From Paracoccaceae bacterium (GTDB lineage: Bacteria; Pseudomonadota; Alphaproteobacteria; Rhodobacterales; Rhodobacteraceae): DNA of 53,279 nucleotides. Below the pieces are notes generated by a model. The model did not search any database. It had not been told where the DNA came from and was given only the letters and a program-made list of their open reading frames with translations. The DNA is taken from positions 1-53,279 of the forward strand of contig JAHYIZ010000018.1 of the NCBI GenBank assembly GCA_019429405.1, written 5' to 3'. Shown piece by piece: positions 8,055-16,155 of this stretch; positions within the stretch are counted from its first letter, which is position 1; every line of letters begins with the position of its first letter. Made by a program: the position numbers and the translations under genes.

Positions 8055-9083
8055 ATGCCTGAGCCAAAATCCCTGATGCTGACCGAGGCCGGGCAGTCGC
8101 CGCAGGTGGTGGCCGACATGCTTTCGCGCGAGGCGCCCGCCTTTGCTGCCCTCGCGCGCGAGGTGACCCGGCGCGACCTGCGGCTCTTTTCCACCGCCGC
8201 GCGGGGGTCATCCGACCATGCCGCGACGGTGTTCAAATACCTGATGGAAATCGAAACCGGGTTGCCGGTGGTTTCAATCGGCCCTTCGGTGGCGTCGGTC
8301 TATCAGCGCCCCTTGCGCCTTGAGGGCGCGGTGCATGTGACGATCTCGCAATCGGGTGCGAGCCCCGATATTGTGGCGTTGCAGGCGACCGCAAAGGCGG
8401 GGGGCGCGTTGACCGTGGCGGTGGTGAACGTGACCGACAGCCCGGTGGCGGCCGAGGCCGACATCGTGATTGGTCTTGGCGCCGGGGTCGAACGCAGCGT
8501 GGCGGCAACCAAGTCGTTCATTGCGTCGGTGGCCGCACTGGCGGGGATCGCGGCGGCGGTGGGGGCGCGGCCTGCGCTTGCCGCCGGGCTTGTGCGCTTG
8601 CCCGAGGTCTTGGCCGCAACCGAGGGCCTGCCGTTTGGCAACGCGGTCGAGGTGCTGACCGGGGCGGGTTCGCTGTTCGTGGCCGGTCGCGGCCCCGGCT
8701 ACGGCATCGCCCAAGAGGCAGCGCTGAAGGCCAAAGAGACCGCCGCGCTGCATGCCGAAGCCTTCTCGCTGGCGGAATTGCAGCACGGGCCGATGCGGCT
8801 GGTTGGCCCCGGCTTTCCGGTGCTGGCTTTCGTGCCCGATGACGCGGGCTTTGCGGGCAACCAGCAAACCCTGGCGCGGCTTGCGGGCATGGGCGCGCGC
8901 ATATTCGCGCTTTCCTCGCGCCCGATGCCGGGGGCAGCGGCGCTGCCCGCCACCGGCTGCGGCCTGATTGATCCGCTGGTGGCGCTGTTGCATTATTATC
9001 GGCTGATCGAAACCGTGGCGCGCGCGCGCGGGCACAACCCCGACCGACCGACCAACCTCGCCAAGGTGACGGAGACGTTATGA
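8055..9083 (+). CDS. SIS-domain sugar isomerase/deaminase (GlmS isomerase-like, NagB-II type)
   Basis: 342-residue double-SIS protein resembling the isomerase half of GlmS without the glutaminase domain. Landmarks are ARGSSDHAA near residue 50, the sugar-phosphate site SQSGASPD near 97, AATKSF near 150, and a GlmS-like C-terminus RGHNPDRPTNLAKV. Stand-alone proteins of this type usually convert glucosamine-6-phosphate to fructose-6-phosphate plus ammonia (NagB-II). It lacks the GTGTSGR signature of MurQ, so it is not read as the etherase. ATG at 8055 has GGAG five bases upstream and is preferred over 8031. Its stop overlaps nagA (ATGA). Confidence 0.88.
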   Translation: MPEPKSLMLTEAGQSPQVVADMLSREAPAFAALAREVTRRDLRLFSTAARGSSDHAATVFKYLMEIETGLPVVSIGPSVASVYQRPLRLEGAVHVTISQSGASPDIVALQATAKAGGALTVAVVNVTDSPVAAEADIVIGLGAGVERSVAATKSFIASVAALAGIAAAVGARPALAAGLVRLPEVLAATEGLPFGNAVEVLTGAGSLFVAGRGPGYGIAQEAALKAKETAALHAEAFSLAELQHGPMRLVGPGFPVLAFVPDDAGFAGNQQTLARLAGMGARIFALSSRPMPGAAALPATGCGLIDPLVALLHYYRLIETVARARGHNPDRPTNLAKVTETL

Positions 9084-10237
9084 TGGCGTCGCAGGCGCTG
9101 GCCGGGGCGCGGATCTTTGATGGCGAGCGCTATCATACCGGCAGCGCGCTGGTGCTGGACGGCGCGCAGGTGGCGGGCATCTGCACCGAGGCCGCAGTGC
9201 CTGCGGGTGTGGCGATCACGCGGCTTGCGGGCGGGCTGCTTGCACCGGGCTTTATCGACGCGCAGGTGAATGGCGGCGGCGGCGTGTTGCTGAATGACGC
9301 GCCCACCGCGGATGCCATGCAGAGCATTGCCGACGCCCACGCGGCATTCGGCACCACCAGCCTTTTGCCAACCCTGATTTCGGATCGCCCGGCGGCGGTG
9401 AGCGCGGCGATTGCCGCGGCAAAGGCGGCGGTGGGGCAGGGGGTCGCGGGGTTGCATCTGGAGGGCCCGCATCTGGCGGCCGCCCGCAAGGGCACCCATC
9501 TGGGCGCACGTCTGCGCCCGATGACCGATGCCGATGTGGCCGAGCTGTCTGCTGCTGCCAAAGCGCTGCCCGTGCTGGTGCTGACGCTGGCGCCCGAACA
9601 GGTGAGCGCGGCGCAGGTGGCGCAGTTGGCGGCGGCGGGGGCGGTGGTATGCCTTGGCCATACCGATTGCGACGAGGCCACCGCGCGGCGCTATTTCGAC
9701 GCCGGGGCGCGGGGTGTCACGCATCTTTTCAACGCGATGAGCGGGCTTGGCCACCGCGCGCCGGGGCTGGTGGGCGCCGCGCTTGATGATGGCCGCGCAT
9801 GGGGCGGAATTATCGCCGATGGCGTGCATGTTGCCCCGACCGCGCTGCGGCTAGCGCTGCGCGCCAAACGCGGGCCGGGGCGGCTTTTTCTGGTCACCGA
9901 CGCGATGTCGCTGGTGGGCGTGGCGGGCGACAGCCTTGCACTCGACGGGCGCATGATCCGCAGGGAACGCAGCGGCGGGGTTTCACGCCTGACGCTGGCT
10001 GATGGTACATTGGCAGGGTCTGACCTTGATATGGCCACGGCGGTGCTGTTCGCCGTGCACGCGCTTGATGTGACCGAAGCCGAGGCGTTGCGCATGGCCG
10101 CGCTCTACCCCGCGCAGTTTCTGGGTCTGGCCGACCGGGGGCGGCTGGTGCCCGGCGCGCGCGCCGATCTTGTGCATCTTGACGCGAATTTGCGCGTGCT
10201 TGGGGTCTGGCGCGGGGGCGCTATGCGCCAGGCTTGA
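9080..10237 (+). CDS. nagA: N-acetylglucosamine-6-phosphate deacetylase
   Basis: 385-residue amidohydrolase that removes acetate from GlcNAc-6-phosphate, feeding glucosamine-6-phosphate to the adjacent SIS deaminase. Visible family residues: GFIDAQVNGGGG at 57-68, metal ligand Glu128 in HLEGPHL, His194 in GHTD, His215 in HLFNAM, DGVHV at 247-251 and catalytic Asp274 in VTDAM. Length is normal. It is the last gene of the rightward operon, with ATGA coupling to the gene before. It joins the anhMurNAc and GlcNAc branches of the locus. Confidence 0.95.
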   Translation: MMASQALAGARIFDGERYHTGSALVLDGAQVAGICTEAAVPAGVAITRLAGGLLAPGFIDAQVNGGGGVLLNDAPTADAMQSIADAHAAFGTTSLLPTLISDRPAAVSAAIAAAKAAVGQGVAGLHLEGPHLAAARKGTHLGARLRPMTDADVAELSAAAKALPVLVLTLAPEQVSAAQVAQLAAAGAVVCLGHTDCDEATARRYFDAGARGVTHLFNAMSGLGHRAPGLVGAALDDGRAWGGIIADGVHVAPTALRLALRAKRGPGRLFLVTDAMSLVGVAGDSLALDGRMIRRERSGGVSRLTLADGTLAGSDLDMATAVLFAVHALDVTEAEALRMAALYPAQFLGLADRGRLVPGARADLVHLDANLRVLGVWRGGAMRQA

Positions 10238-10247
10238 TTCAAGTCAT
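10234..10247. promoter_or_regulatory. Candidate FNR/FnrL box upstream of the phasin-phaC genes
   Basis: TTGATTCAAGTCAT fits TTGA-N6-TCAA with one mismatch in the last base. It overlaps the 3' end of nagA and lies 107 bases before the phasin start. The core TGATTCA(A/G)GTCAT recurs at 19001-19013 upstream of the P-type ATPase gene. Confidence 0.5.
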
Positions 10248-10354
10248 GGCGCGGGCCGCGACGGCTGTTAGGCTGGATGCGCGCGCTACCGGCATATGGG
10301 CGCACCCAGCCTTCATGGCCCGGCGGCCGCACCCTTTGCAAGGAGGGCCGCACA

Positions 10355-10744
10355 ATGGCAAACGCAAAACCCAAGTTCCCCTTCATGCCCGGCATGGCGC
10401 CGGTCGCCGACCCTGCGCATGTCGGCGACATGATGCAGGGCATGATGCGGGCACAGGCCAGAATTATGGATGCGCTGCTGCGCCAAAACATTGAGGCGCT
10501 CGATTTTCTGAAAGCCCGCTATGAAAAGGACCGCGCGCTTTGTGCCGCGCTGGCCGCTGCTGAGGATGCGCAGGCCGCAGCGAAGGCCTGGACCGAGTTT
10601 CTGCGGCGCGCCACCTCGGATTATGCCGATGAGGCGGGGCGGATGAGCGCGCTGGCGGCGGTCACCGCCGAGCAGGTGATCGAGGGCGTGACCGATGAGG
10701 TCAAGGCCGCCACAGGCGATGCCCCGCGCAAGGGCAAGGCCTGA
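10355..10744 (+). CDS. Phasin-like granule-associated protein
   Basis: 129 residues, Ala-rich and predicted largely helical, with no signal peptide. Phasins coat polyhydroxyalkanoate granules; the call rests on composition (many Ala, Met, Lys, few Pro in the core) and on position immediately before phaC. A good ribosome site AGGAGGG (10341-10347) lies seven bases before ATG at 10355, so the longer reading from 10277 is rejected. The gap to phaC is 19 bases, indicating one transcript. A candidate FNR box upstream suggests oxygen-linked expression. Confidence 0.72.
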   Translation: MANAKPKFPFMPGMAPVADPAHVGDMMQGMMRAQARIMDALLRQNIEALDFLKARYEKDRALCAALAAAEDAQAAAKAWTEFLRRATSDYADEAGRMSALAAVTAEQVIEGVTDEVKAATGDAPRKGKA

Positions 10745-10763
10745 GCGTTTGACGGAGGCAGGA

Positions 10764-12575
10764 ATGACGGCGAAACGGAGCAAGCTGTCGCCAGCGGCGG
10801 CCACTGCGGGGCGGGGTGCGCTGGTGCCGCTGCCGGTCGGGATGAGCGAGAAGGAAGCGGCGGAAGAGGCCTACCGCCGCCTCGATCGGCGCGTGCATGC
10901 GCGGCTTGGTGCCGCGGTGGGCGGGGTTTCGGTGATCGGGTTGGCGCAGGCCTGGGCCGACTGGGCCTCGCACCTTGCGCTTTCTCCCGGCAAGCAGATG
11001 GAACTTGTCTGGAAGGCATCGCGCAAATGGCAGCGGCTGGCCGGCGCCTTGTGGCGCGACCCCGAAACCGAGGGTGCCGCCGCGATTGAACCGTTGCCGC
11101 AAGACCGCCGTTTTGTGGCGCCTGAATGGCAGCGCATGCCTTACCGTGCGCTCTACCAGAGTTTCCTGATGACGCAGCAATGGTGGCACAACGCGACAAC
11201 CGACATTCCCGGCATGACGCCCGAGAACGAAAAGCTGGTCGAGTTTTTCAGCCGCCAGTATCTCGACATGCTTTCGCCCGCAAACTTTCTGGCCGCCAAC
11301 CCGCAGGTGATTGACCGCACCTTGCAGGAAGGCGGGCAGAACCTTGTGCGCGGGCTGAGCTACTTTGCCGAGGATGCCAGCCATGCGCTGACCGGCTCCC
11401 CCGGCGAAGCCCGCGCATTCCGCCCCGGCCACGAGGTTGCGACGACCCCCGGCAAGGTGGTGTTTCGCAACCGCCTGATTGAGCTGATCCAGTATGCGCC
11501 CGCCACAGGTGCGGTGCACCCGGTGCCCATTCTCATCGTGCCGGCGTGGATCATGAAATACTACATTCTCGACCTCTCGCCCGAAAACAGCCTGATCGGC
11601 TGGCTGGTGGGGCAGGGGTTCACGGTGTTCTGCATCTCGTGGAAGAACCCCGATGCAGGCGACCGCGACCTCGGCTTTGATGACTACCGCAAGCTTGGCG
11701 TCATGGCCGCGCTTGATGCCGTCTGCGCGATCAGCGGTGCGCCAAAGGTGCACGGGCTGGGCTATTGCCTGGGCGGCACGCTGCTGGCGGTCGCGGCGGC
11801 GGCAATGGCGCGCGATGGCGACGGGCGGCTTGCCTCGCTGTCGATGCTGGCAGCACAGGTCGATTTTTCCGAGGCGGGCGAATTGTCGCTGTTTACCTCC
11901 GCGCCACAGATCGCGCTTCTGGACGACATGATGTGGGAGGCGGGCTACCTTGACCAAACGCGCATGGCGGGCGCCTTCAACATGCTGCGCTCGCAAGACC
12001 TGATCTGGTCGCGGATGGCGCGCGAATACCTGTTGGGCGAACGCGACCACGAAAGTGATCTGGGGGCCTGGAGCCGCGATGCCACGCGGATGCCCTACCG
12101 GATGCATTCCGAGTACCTGCGGCACCTCTTCCTCGGCAATGATCTGGTGGGCGGGCGCTTTGTCGCCGGGGGTGAACCAGTGTTTCTGGCCGACATCCGG
12201 GCGCCGGTGTTCGCGGTGGCGGCCGAGGCCGACCATATCGCGCCGTGGCATTCGGTCTACAAGCTCACCCATCTTCTGCACGGTGAGGCCACCTTTGCGC
12301 TGGCGTCGGGTGGGCACAACAGCGGCATCATTTCTGCCCCTGGCAACCCGCGCGCGCAGTTCCGGTTGATGCAGCACCATTCCGGCTCGGCGCATGAAAG
12401 CCCCGACGATTGGGCCGCCGAAGTGGCGCCGCAGCCCGGTTCGTGGTGGCTGACCTGGCGCGATTGGCTGCGTGCCCTCGCGCCGGGTGATGTGCCGCCG
12501 CCGCCGATGGGTCACCCCGAGGCGGGCTATGCGGTGCTCGGCGCGGCGCCGGGGCGCTATGTGCTGATGCCGTAA
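10764..12575 (+). CDS. phaC: Class I poly(3-hydroxyalkanoate) synthase
   Basis: 603-residue synthase that polymerises 3-hydroxyacyl-CoA on the granule surface. The lipase-like box GYCLGG carries the nucleophile Cys335. The catalytic Asp region is DHIAPWHSVYK and the catalytic His lies in GGHNSGIISAPGNP. Length is typical of class I enzymes that need no PhaE/PhaR partner. ATG at 10764 follows a GGAGGCAGGA ribosome site. Fed by 3-hydroxybutyryl-CoA; a 3-hydroxybutyrate dehydrogenase for mobilised polymer is at 47313-48086. Confidence 0.95.
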   Translation: MTAKRSKLSPAAATAGRGALVPLPVGMSEKEAAEEAYRRLDRRVHARLGAAVGGVSVIGLAQAWADWASHLALSPGKQMELVWKASRKWQRLAGALWRDPETEGAAAIEPLPQDRRFVAPEWQRMPYRALYQSFLMTQQWWHNATTDIPGMTPENEKLVEFFSRQYLDMLSPANFLAANPQVIDRTLQEGGQNLVRGLSYFAEDASHALTGSPGEARAFRPGHEVATTPGKVVFRNRLIELIQYAPATGAVHPVPILIVPAWIMKYYILDLSPENSLIGWLVGQGFTVFCISWKNPDAGDRDLGFDDYRKLGVMAALDAVCAISGAPKVHGLGYCLGGTLLAVAAAAMARDGDGRLASLSMLAAQVDFSEAGELSLFTSAPQIALLDDMMWEAGYLDQTRMAGAFNMLRSQDLIWSRMAREYLLGERDHESDLGAWSRDATRMPYRMHSEYLRHLFLGNDLVGGRFVAGGEPVFLADIRAPVFAVAAEADHIAPWHSVYKLTHLLHGEATFALASGGHNSGIISAPGNPRAQFRLMQHHSGSAHESPDDWAAEVAPQPGSWWLTWRDWLRALAPGDVPPPPMGHPEAGYAVLGAAPGRYVLMP

Positions 12576-12599
12576 GGCGGTGCCCGCAAGGTGCGAGCG

Positions 12600-13295
12600 T
12601 CAGAATTGGCGCAGCCGTCGCAGCGCGCGAATTTGCGCCAGCGCTTCGAGCGGTGAAATGGTGCGCAGAATATCGGCGATCATCGCGGTATCGGCGCGCA
12701 GACCGGGCAGCAGGCCCATCTTGGCGTGCTTGTAGGGGCTTTGAACGTCGTTCCAGCGCACCACCGCAAGGCGCGTCTGCGCCGCAATCCACAGTGCGTT
12801 CAGATGCACCTCAAAGCCAAAGCGGGGCAGGGCGCGCAGCGCCTCGGTGCGACCCGCAAGCTGCGCGCGCGGCAGCACCCGTTCGCCCGATATGTAATCG
12901 AGCCCGATCATCTGCCAGAGCCGCGGCGCATTCTGGCGCAGGCTGATCGAGACCTCGGCGCGCCCGGTGCGCACCGGCGCAAGCAAGGCCGAAATGGCGG
13001 CGGCGGTCAGCCCTTGCAGGTCGGCGTCAAGCAGCAGCAGCAAGGGTTCGCCCGCCGCCTCAATGCCTTCGGCCAGCGCGCAGGTCTTGCCACGGTTCTG
13101 CGCCAGCCGGATCAGCCGCACACCGGGGGCGGCCGCAGCAACATCGGCGGTGCCATCGTGCGAAGCGTCATCGACCACAATCACTTCGGCAATCTCGGGG
13201 TGGCCCGCAACCGCACGCAAAACGTCGCCGATGCGCGCGGCCTCGTTGAACGCGGGGATGATGCAGCTGACACCGCTTGCGCGCGCGGCGTTCAT
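12600..13295 (-). CDS. Family 2 glycosyltransferase
   Basis: 231 residues with a GT-A fold: start motif CIIPAFNEAARI at 11-22, nucleotide-binding VDDAS at 41-45 and metal-binding DAD at 90-92. No C-terminal membrane anchor is evident. ATG at 13295 overlaps the stop of the VTT-family gene (ATGA), so it is last in the leftward glycolipid operon. Acceptor and sugar are unknown; it may add a second sugar or a uronic acid to the lipid made by the 13873-15000 enzyme, which is inference. Confidence 0.85.
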   Translation of the reverse strand: MNAARASGVSCIIPAFNEAARIGDVLRAVAGHPEIAEVIVVDDASHDGTADVAAAAPGVRLIRLAQNRGKTCALAEGIEAAGEPLLLLLDADLQGLTAAAISALLAPVRTGRAEVSISLRQNAPRLWQMIGLDYISGERVLPRAQLAGRTEALRALPRFGFEVHLNALWIAAQTRLAVVRWNDVQSPYKHAKMGLLPGLRADTAMIADILRTISPLEALAQIRALRRLRQF

Positions 13296-13867
13296 CCACG
13301 CACCCCGCGCCGATAGAGATACCACGCCGCCGCTGCCGCCACCGTCAGCACAAATAGCGCAAACGAGACGCGAAAGATCCAGCCATCAATCGCCGCATAG
13401 GCGCGCCCAAGGGTGTAGCCCAGCACCACGAACAGCAGGCTCTTGGGCAGTGTGGCGACAAGGTTGAAGCCTAAAAAGCGCCAGAACGGCATCCGCGCCG
13501 CCCCGGCGGCAATCAGCACCACCATGCCTGCCGAATGCGTCAGCTTGCCCAACACCAGCGTGCGCCCGCCATGCGCCGCAAAATGCCCCTTGAGCGCCGC
13601 CAGCCGTGCCTCGGTTACGCCAAACCGTGTGCGCCATCGTACGGGCAAAGCGCCGGGCCCGCGCCGGCCAACACCGTAGAGCATGCTGTCGCCCACGAGG
13701 TCGGCCACCACCACCACCACAAACACCAGCCGCACATCGAGATAGGCGAGGCTTGCCAGATAGGACGCGATCACCGTGACAATCGGCCCTTCGAGCACCG
13801 CGAGCGGCGCCAGTATTGCCAGCCCGTGCACCTTGAGAAGCACCAGAGCGGCTTCGGCTCCAAACAT
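13292..13867 (-). CDS. VTT/DedA-family membrane protein
   Basis: 191 residues with four to five hydrophobic segments and the SNARE-associated (VTT) core. This includes PLAVLEGPIVTVIASYL near residues 22-38 and the R-x(n)-G loop around GKLTHSAGMVVLIAAG. Members of this superfamily flip phospholipids or polyprenyl carriers across the membrane. ATG at 13867 lies just inside the end of the upstream glycosyltransferase gene (stop at 13873, so there is a five-base gap). A role in moving glycolipid or diacylglycerol products is inferred from the operon. Confidence 0.82.
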   Translation of the reverse strand: MFGAEAALVLLKVHGLAILAPLAVLEGPIVTVIASYLASLAYLDVRLVFVVVVVADLVGDSMLYGVGRRGPGALPVRWRTRFGVTEARLAALKGHFAAHGGRTLVLGKLTHSAGMVVLIAAGAARMPFWRFLGFNLVATLPKSLLFVVLGYTLGRAYAAIDGWIFRVSFALFVLTVAAAAAWYLYRRGVRG

Positions 13868-13872
13868 CAGGA

Positions 13873-15000
13873 TCAGCTCTTTTCGGGTCTGGTTTCGGTC
13901 ATTGCAGTGCCGCGCCATACAAACCCGCGCCCCGCCCAGGCGCAACACCAAAGCGCAGGCAGCAGCAGGTCACGCAAGACCCAGCCGACGACGTCGCGGT
14001 GGCCCGCGGGCCAGCCCGCCACGCGCGACAGTGCCCATTCAAGCCCATACCATGCCACGAACCCCGCCACAAAACCCCACGGGTTCAGCGCACCGAGCGC
14101 CACAAGCGCAAGCGCCGCAGCTGCGGGCGCGACCGCGCCGGTCAGAATTTCGAGTGCGAAGAGCCCCACGAAACCTGCCCGCCGCACGCGCGCCCAACGC
14201 AGCTGGCGCGCCCAGACCTGCGCGAATTTGCGCCGCCCGATCGGCTGCGGAAACGGGTGTTGCGCCAGTCGCACCCGCAGGCCCGCGCCGCGCACCAGCT
14301 TTGTGGCCGCCACATCTTCGGCGAGATCGCGCCCGAGCACCGCAGGCCCGCCCGCCGCCGCCAGAAAATCGCGCCGCCACAGCATGTTCTTGCCTTGGGC
14401 AAAGCCGATGCCAAGCTCGTCTGCCGCCAATTGCCAGCGCGCCTGATAGCCGTTCAGAAAGCCGCATTCGAGCGCGCCCCAAAGCCCCTCGGCGCGCTGC
14501 CCCGCGGCAGGCGATGTCACCAGCCCGGTGCCCGGCAGCCACAGACCCAGCATCTGCTCGATGTAGTCAGGCGGCAAAAGCACGTTGCTGTCTGTCATCA
14601 GGACATATTCGCCGCTGGCTGCGTTCCAGCCCTTGATGAGGTTGTTCAGCTTGGGATTGCCGCTTGCCGGGTCATCGCCCACCAGCAATTGCGCGCCGCG
14701 TTCAGGATGTGCTGCAATAAGCCGCCGCGCCAGATCGGCGACCGGGTCATCGGGGGAGGCCACGCAAAAGATCAGCTCATAGTTCGGGTAATCGAGCGCA
14801 AACGTGGTGCCCAGTGTTTCCGCGTCAAACGGGTCAAGGCCGCACAGCGGACGCAACAGGCTGACCCGTGGCAGCGTGCCGGGCAGCGGCGGCGGTGCAC
14901 GGCGCAGCCTGCGCAGGACAATAAAGGTTGACGCAAGATGCAACCCCAGCGTGGCAAGCACGAAGACGGCAAGAACCGGGATAAGCAGGGCAGGGCCCAT
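13873..15000 (-). CDS. GT21-type (ceramide glucosyltransferase-like) glycosyltransferase, Agt-like
   Basis: 375 residues. An N-terminal membrane anchor (about 4-28) precedes a processive-type GT2/GT21 catalytic domain with KLNNL at 117-121, DSN at 137-139, EDV at 228-230 and RQLRW (the Q/RxxRW motif) at 265-269. Several C-terminal membrane segments follow. Enzymes of this family in Agrobacterium and in Phaeobacter (Agt) glycosylate diacylglycerol to form glycolipids under phosphate limitation. The gene starts directly after the stop of the PlcP-like phosphoesterase gene (15001), the known partner. A ceramide acceptor cannot be excluded from sequence alone. Confidence 0.85.
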   Translation of the reverse strand: MGPALLIPVLAVFVLATLGLHLASTFIVLRRLRRAPPPLPGTLPRVSLLRPLCGLDPFDAETLGTTFALDYPNYELIFCVASPDDPVADLARRLIAAHPERGAQLLVGDDPASGNPKLNNLIKGWNAASGEYVLMTDSNVLLPPDYIEQMLGLWLPGTGLVTSPAAGQRAEGLWGALECGFLNGYQARWQLAADELGIGFAQGKNMLWRRDFLAAAGGPAVLGRDLAEDVAATKLVRGAGLRVRLAQHPFPQPIGRRKFAQVWARQLRWARVRRAGFVGLFALEILTGAVAPAAAALALVALGALNPWGFVAGFVAWYGLEWALSRVAGWPAGHRDVVGWVLRDLLLPALWCCAWAGRGFVWRGTAMTETRPEKS

Positions 15001-15858
15001 TCAGCGCACCACCGCTGGCGCTTGCGCAGCGGCTTGCGGTTGCGCGGGCGCAAGCGGTACCATCGCCCAGCCCTCGCTCCAGCCTGTCAGGGTCAAATTG
15101 CCTGCGGCATCTTCGGTGATTGCGGTCATCGAGGCGACCCAGTCGCCGCAATTGCCGTAAACCAGACCATCGCTTTCGTGCAGTGCCGCCTGATGGAAAT
15201 GGCCGCAGATGACGCCATCCTGCCCAAGCGCGCGCGCCATGCTCGTCAGCCTGCTTTCGTAGGCGTTGCCAAGCCGCAACAGTCTGTTGCAATGGTCGAT
15301 GAAAGTTTCAATGCCGCTTTTTCGGTCATCATTCAGACGCTTTCGCAAGGATTTGACCCAGCGATCAACGATGCGCAATGTGTCTTCAAAACGGCTGCCA
15401 AGACGCGTCGCAAGCCGCCATTGCTGCCACGCAGCATCACAGACATCCCCGTGCATGACCAGAAGGCTGCGCCCGTCAGCCGTACGGTGCAGAACCTGCT
15501 CGGCCAACTCGACCTCATCGAAAAGCCGCGCAAAGGTGCGGTGCAGCACCTCATCGTGGTTGCCGATCAGATAGACCACGCGGGTGTCGGCGCGCGCGCG
15601 CCGCAGAATCATCTGCACCACGCGGTCATGGTCGGGCGACCAGTCTGAAGGGTTGTGGTGCCACAGATCGAAGATATCCCCGACCAGATAAAGGGTGTCA
15701 GCGCTGTTGTGGCTCAGGAAATCTGCAATCTTGTCAGCACGACAGGCGCGCGCGCCAAGGTGAAGATCTGAAAGAAAAATCGCGCGATGATGGCGCGGCT
15801 CAGACGCCGGAGGCGGCAGAACCAGATCATCGAATTGGCTGTGACATCCACTTTTCAT
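15001..15858 (-). CDS. plcP: Metallophosphoesterase, PlcP-like phospholipase C (LpxH superfamily)
   Basis: 285-residue calcineurin-like phosphoesterase. The metal-binding motifs are in order: DLHLG at 31-35, GDIFD at 60-64, GNHD at 99-102, MHGD at 135-138 and GHFH at 219-222. By general similarity it could be called UDP-2,3-diacylglucosamine pyrophosphatase. Adjacency to a GT21 glycosyltransferase instead matches plcP, which removes phosphocholine-type headgroups from membrane lipids to release diacylglycerol for glycolipid synthesis. First gene of the leftward operon; ATG at 15858 follows GGCGAG. No clear Pho box was found upstream. Confidence 0.82.
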   Translation of the reverse strand: MKSGCHSQFDDLVLPPPASEPRHHRAIFLSDLHLGARACRADKIADFLSHNSADTLYLVGDIFDLWHHNPSDWSPDHDRVVQMILRRARADTRVVYLIGNHDEVLHRTFARLFDEVELAEQVLHRTADGRSLLVMHGDVCDAAWQQWRLATRLGSRFEDTLRIVDRWVKSLRKRLNDDRKSGIETFIDHCNRLLRLGNAYESRLTSMARALGQDGVICGHFHQAALHESDGLVYGNCGDWVASMTAITEDAAGNLTLTGWSEGWAMVPLAPAQPQAAAQAPAVVR

Positions 15859-16074
15859 TGTTCTCGCCGCGCTGCACTCGACCCACCAAAACGTGAGTCC
15901 CCGAAAGGGCGCCCGCCCAATATAGCATCGGATTGTAACTTTTCATCGGGCTTGCAGAGAAATGCGCGCGGCTCCGCGCACACAGGCGCGTGCATCCGCC
16001 CCCCATTGCTGCCGCGCCGCGCGCATAAACCAAAGTGCAGGTTGCGACTTTAGCCGCGCGTCCGGCGCCCGGAG

Positions 16075-16088
16075 TTGATGCATGTCAA
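16075..16088. promoter_or_regulatory. FNR/FnrL box upstream of the cytochrome c gene
   Basis: TTGATGCATGTCAA is an exact TTGA-N6-TCAA match. It ends 67 bases before the start codon of the diheme cytochrome gene, a spacing compatible with activation. This is the strongest FNR-type site in the window. The 297-base gap 15859-16155 otherwise holds the leftward plcP promoter region. Confidence 0.75.
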
Positions 16089-16155
16089 ATTGCAGTCGTG
16101 CCGCAGCGCAGAGTATCGCCTTCGTGATCTCATGTGTCCAAGGAGGATGCCAAAA

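Noticed and set aside
8055-9083. MurQ (MurNAc-6-P etherase) for the SIS gene
   Set aside because: Two SIS domains, a GlmS-like C-terminus and no GTGTSGR motif point to a glucosamine-6-phosphate deaminase.
10701-12515. 604-codon open frame antisense to phaC
   Set aside because: Long antisense frames arise routinely in this GC-rich codon bias; it has no recognisable domains and lies fully inside a gene with catalytic motifs.
15859-15990. Pho box upstream of the plcP-like gene
   Set aside because: Looked for CTGTCAT-type heptamer repeats on the minus strand; none found, so phosphate control is not supported by sequence here.
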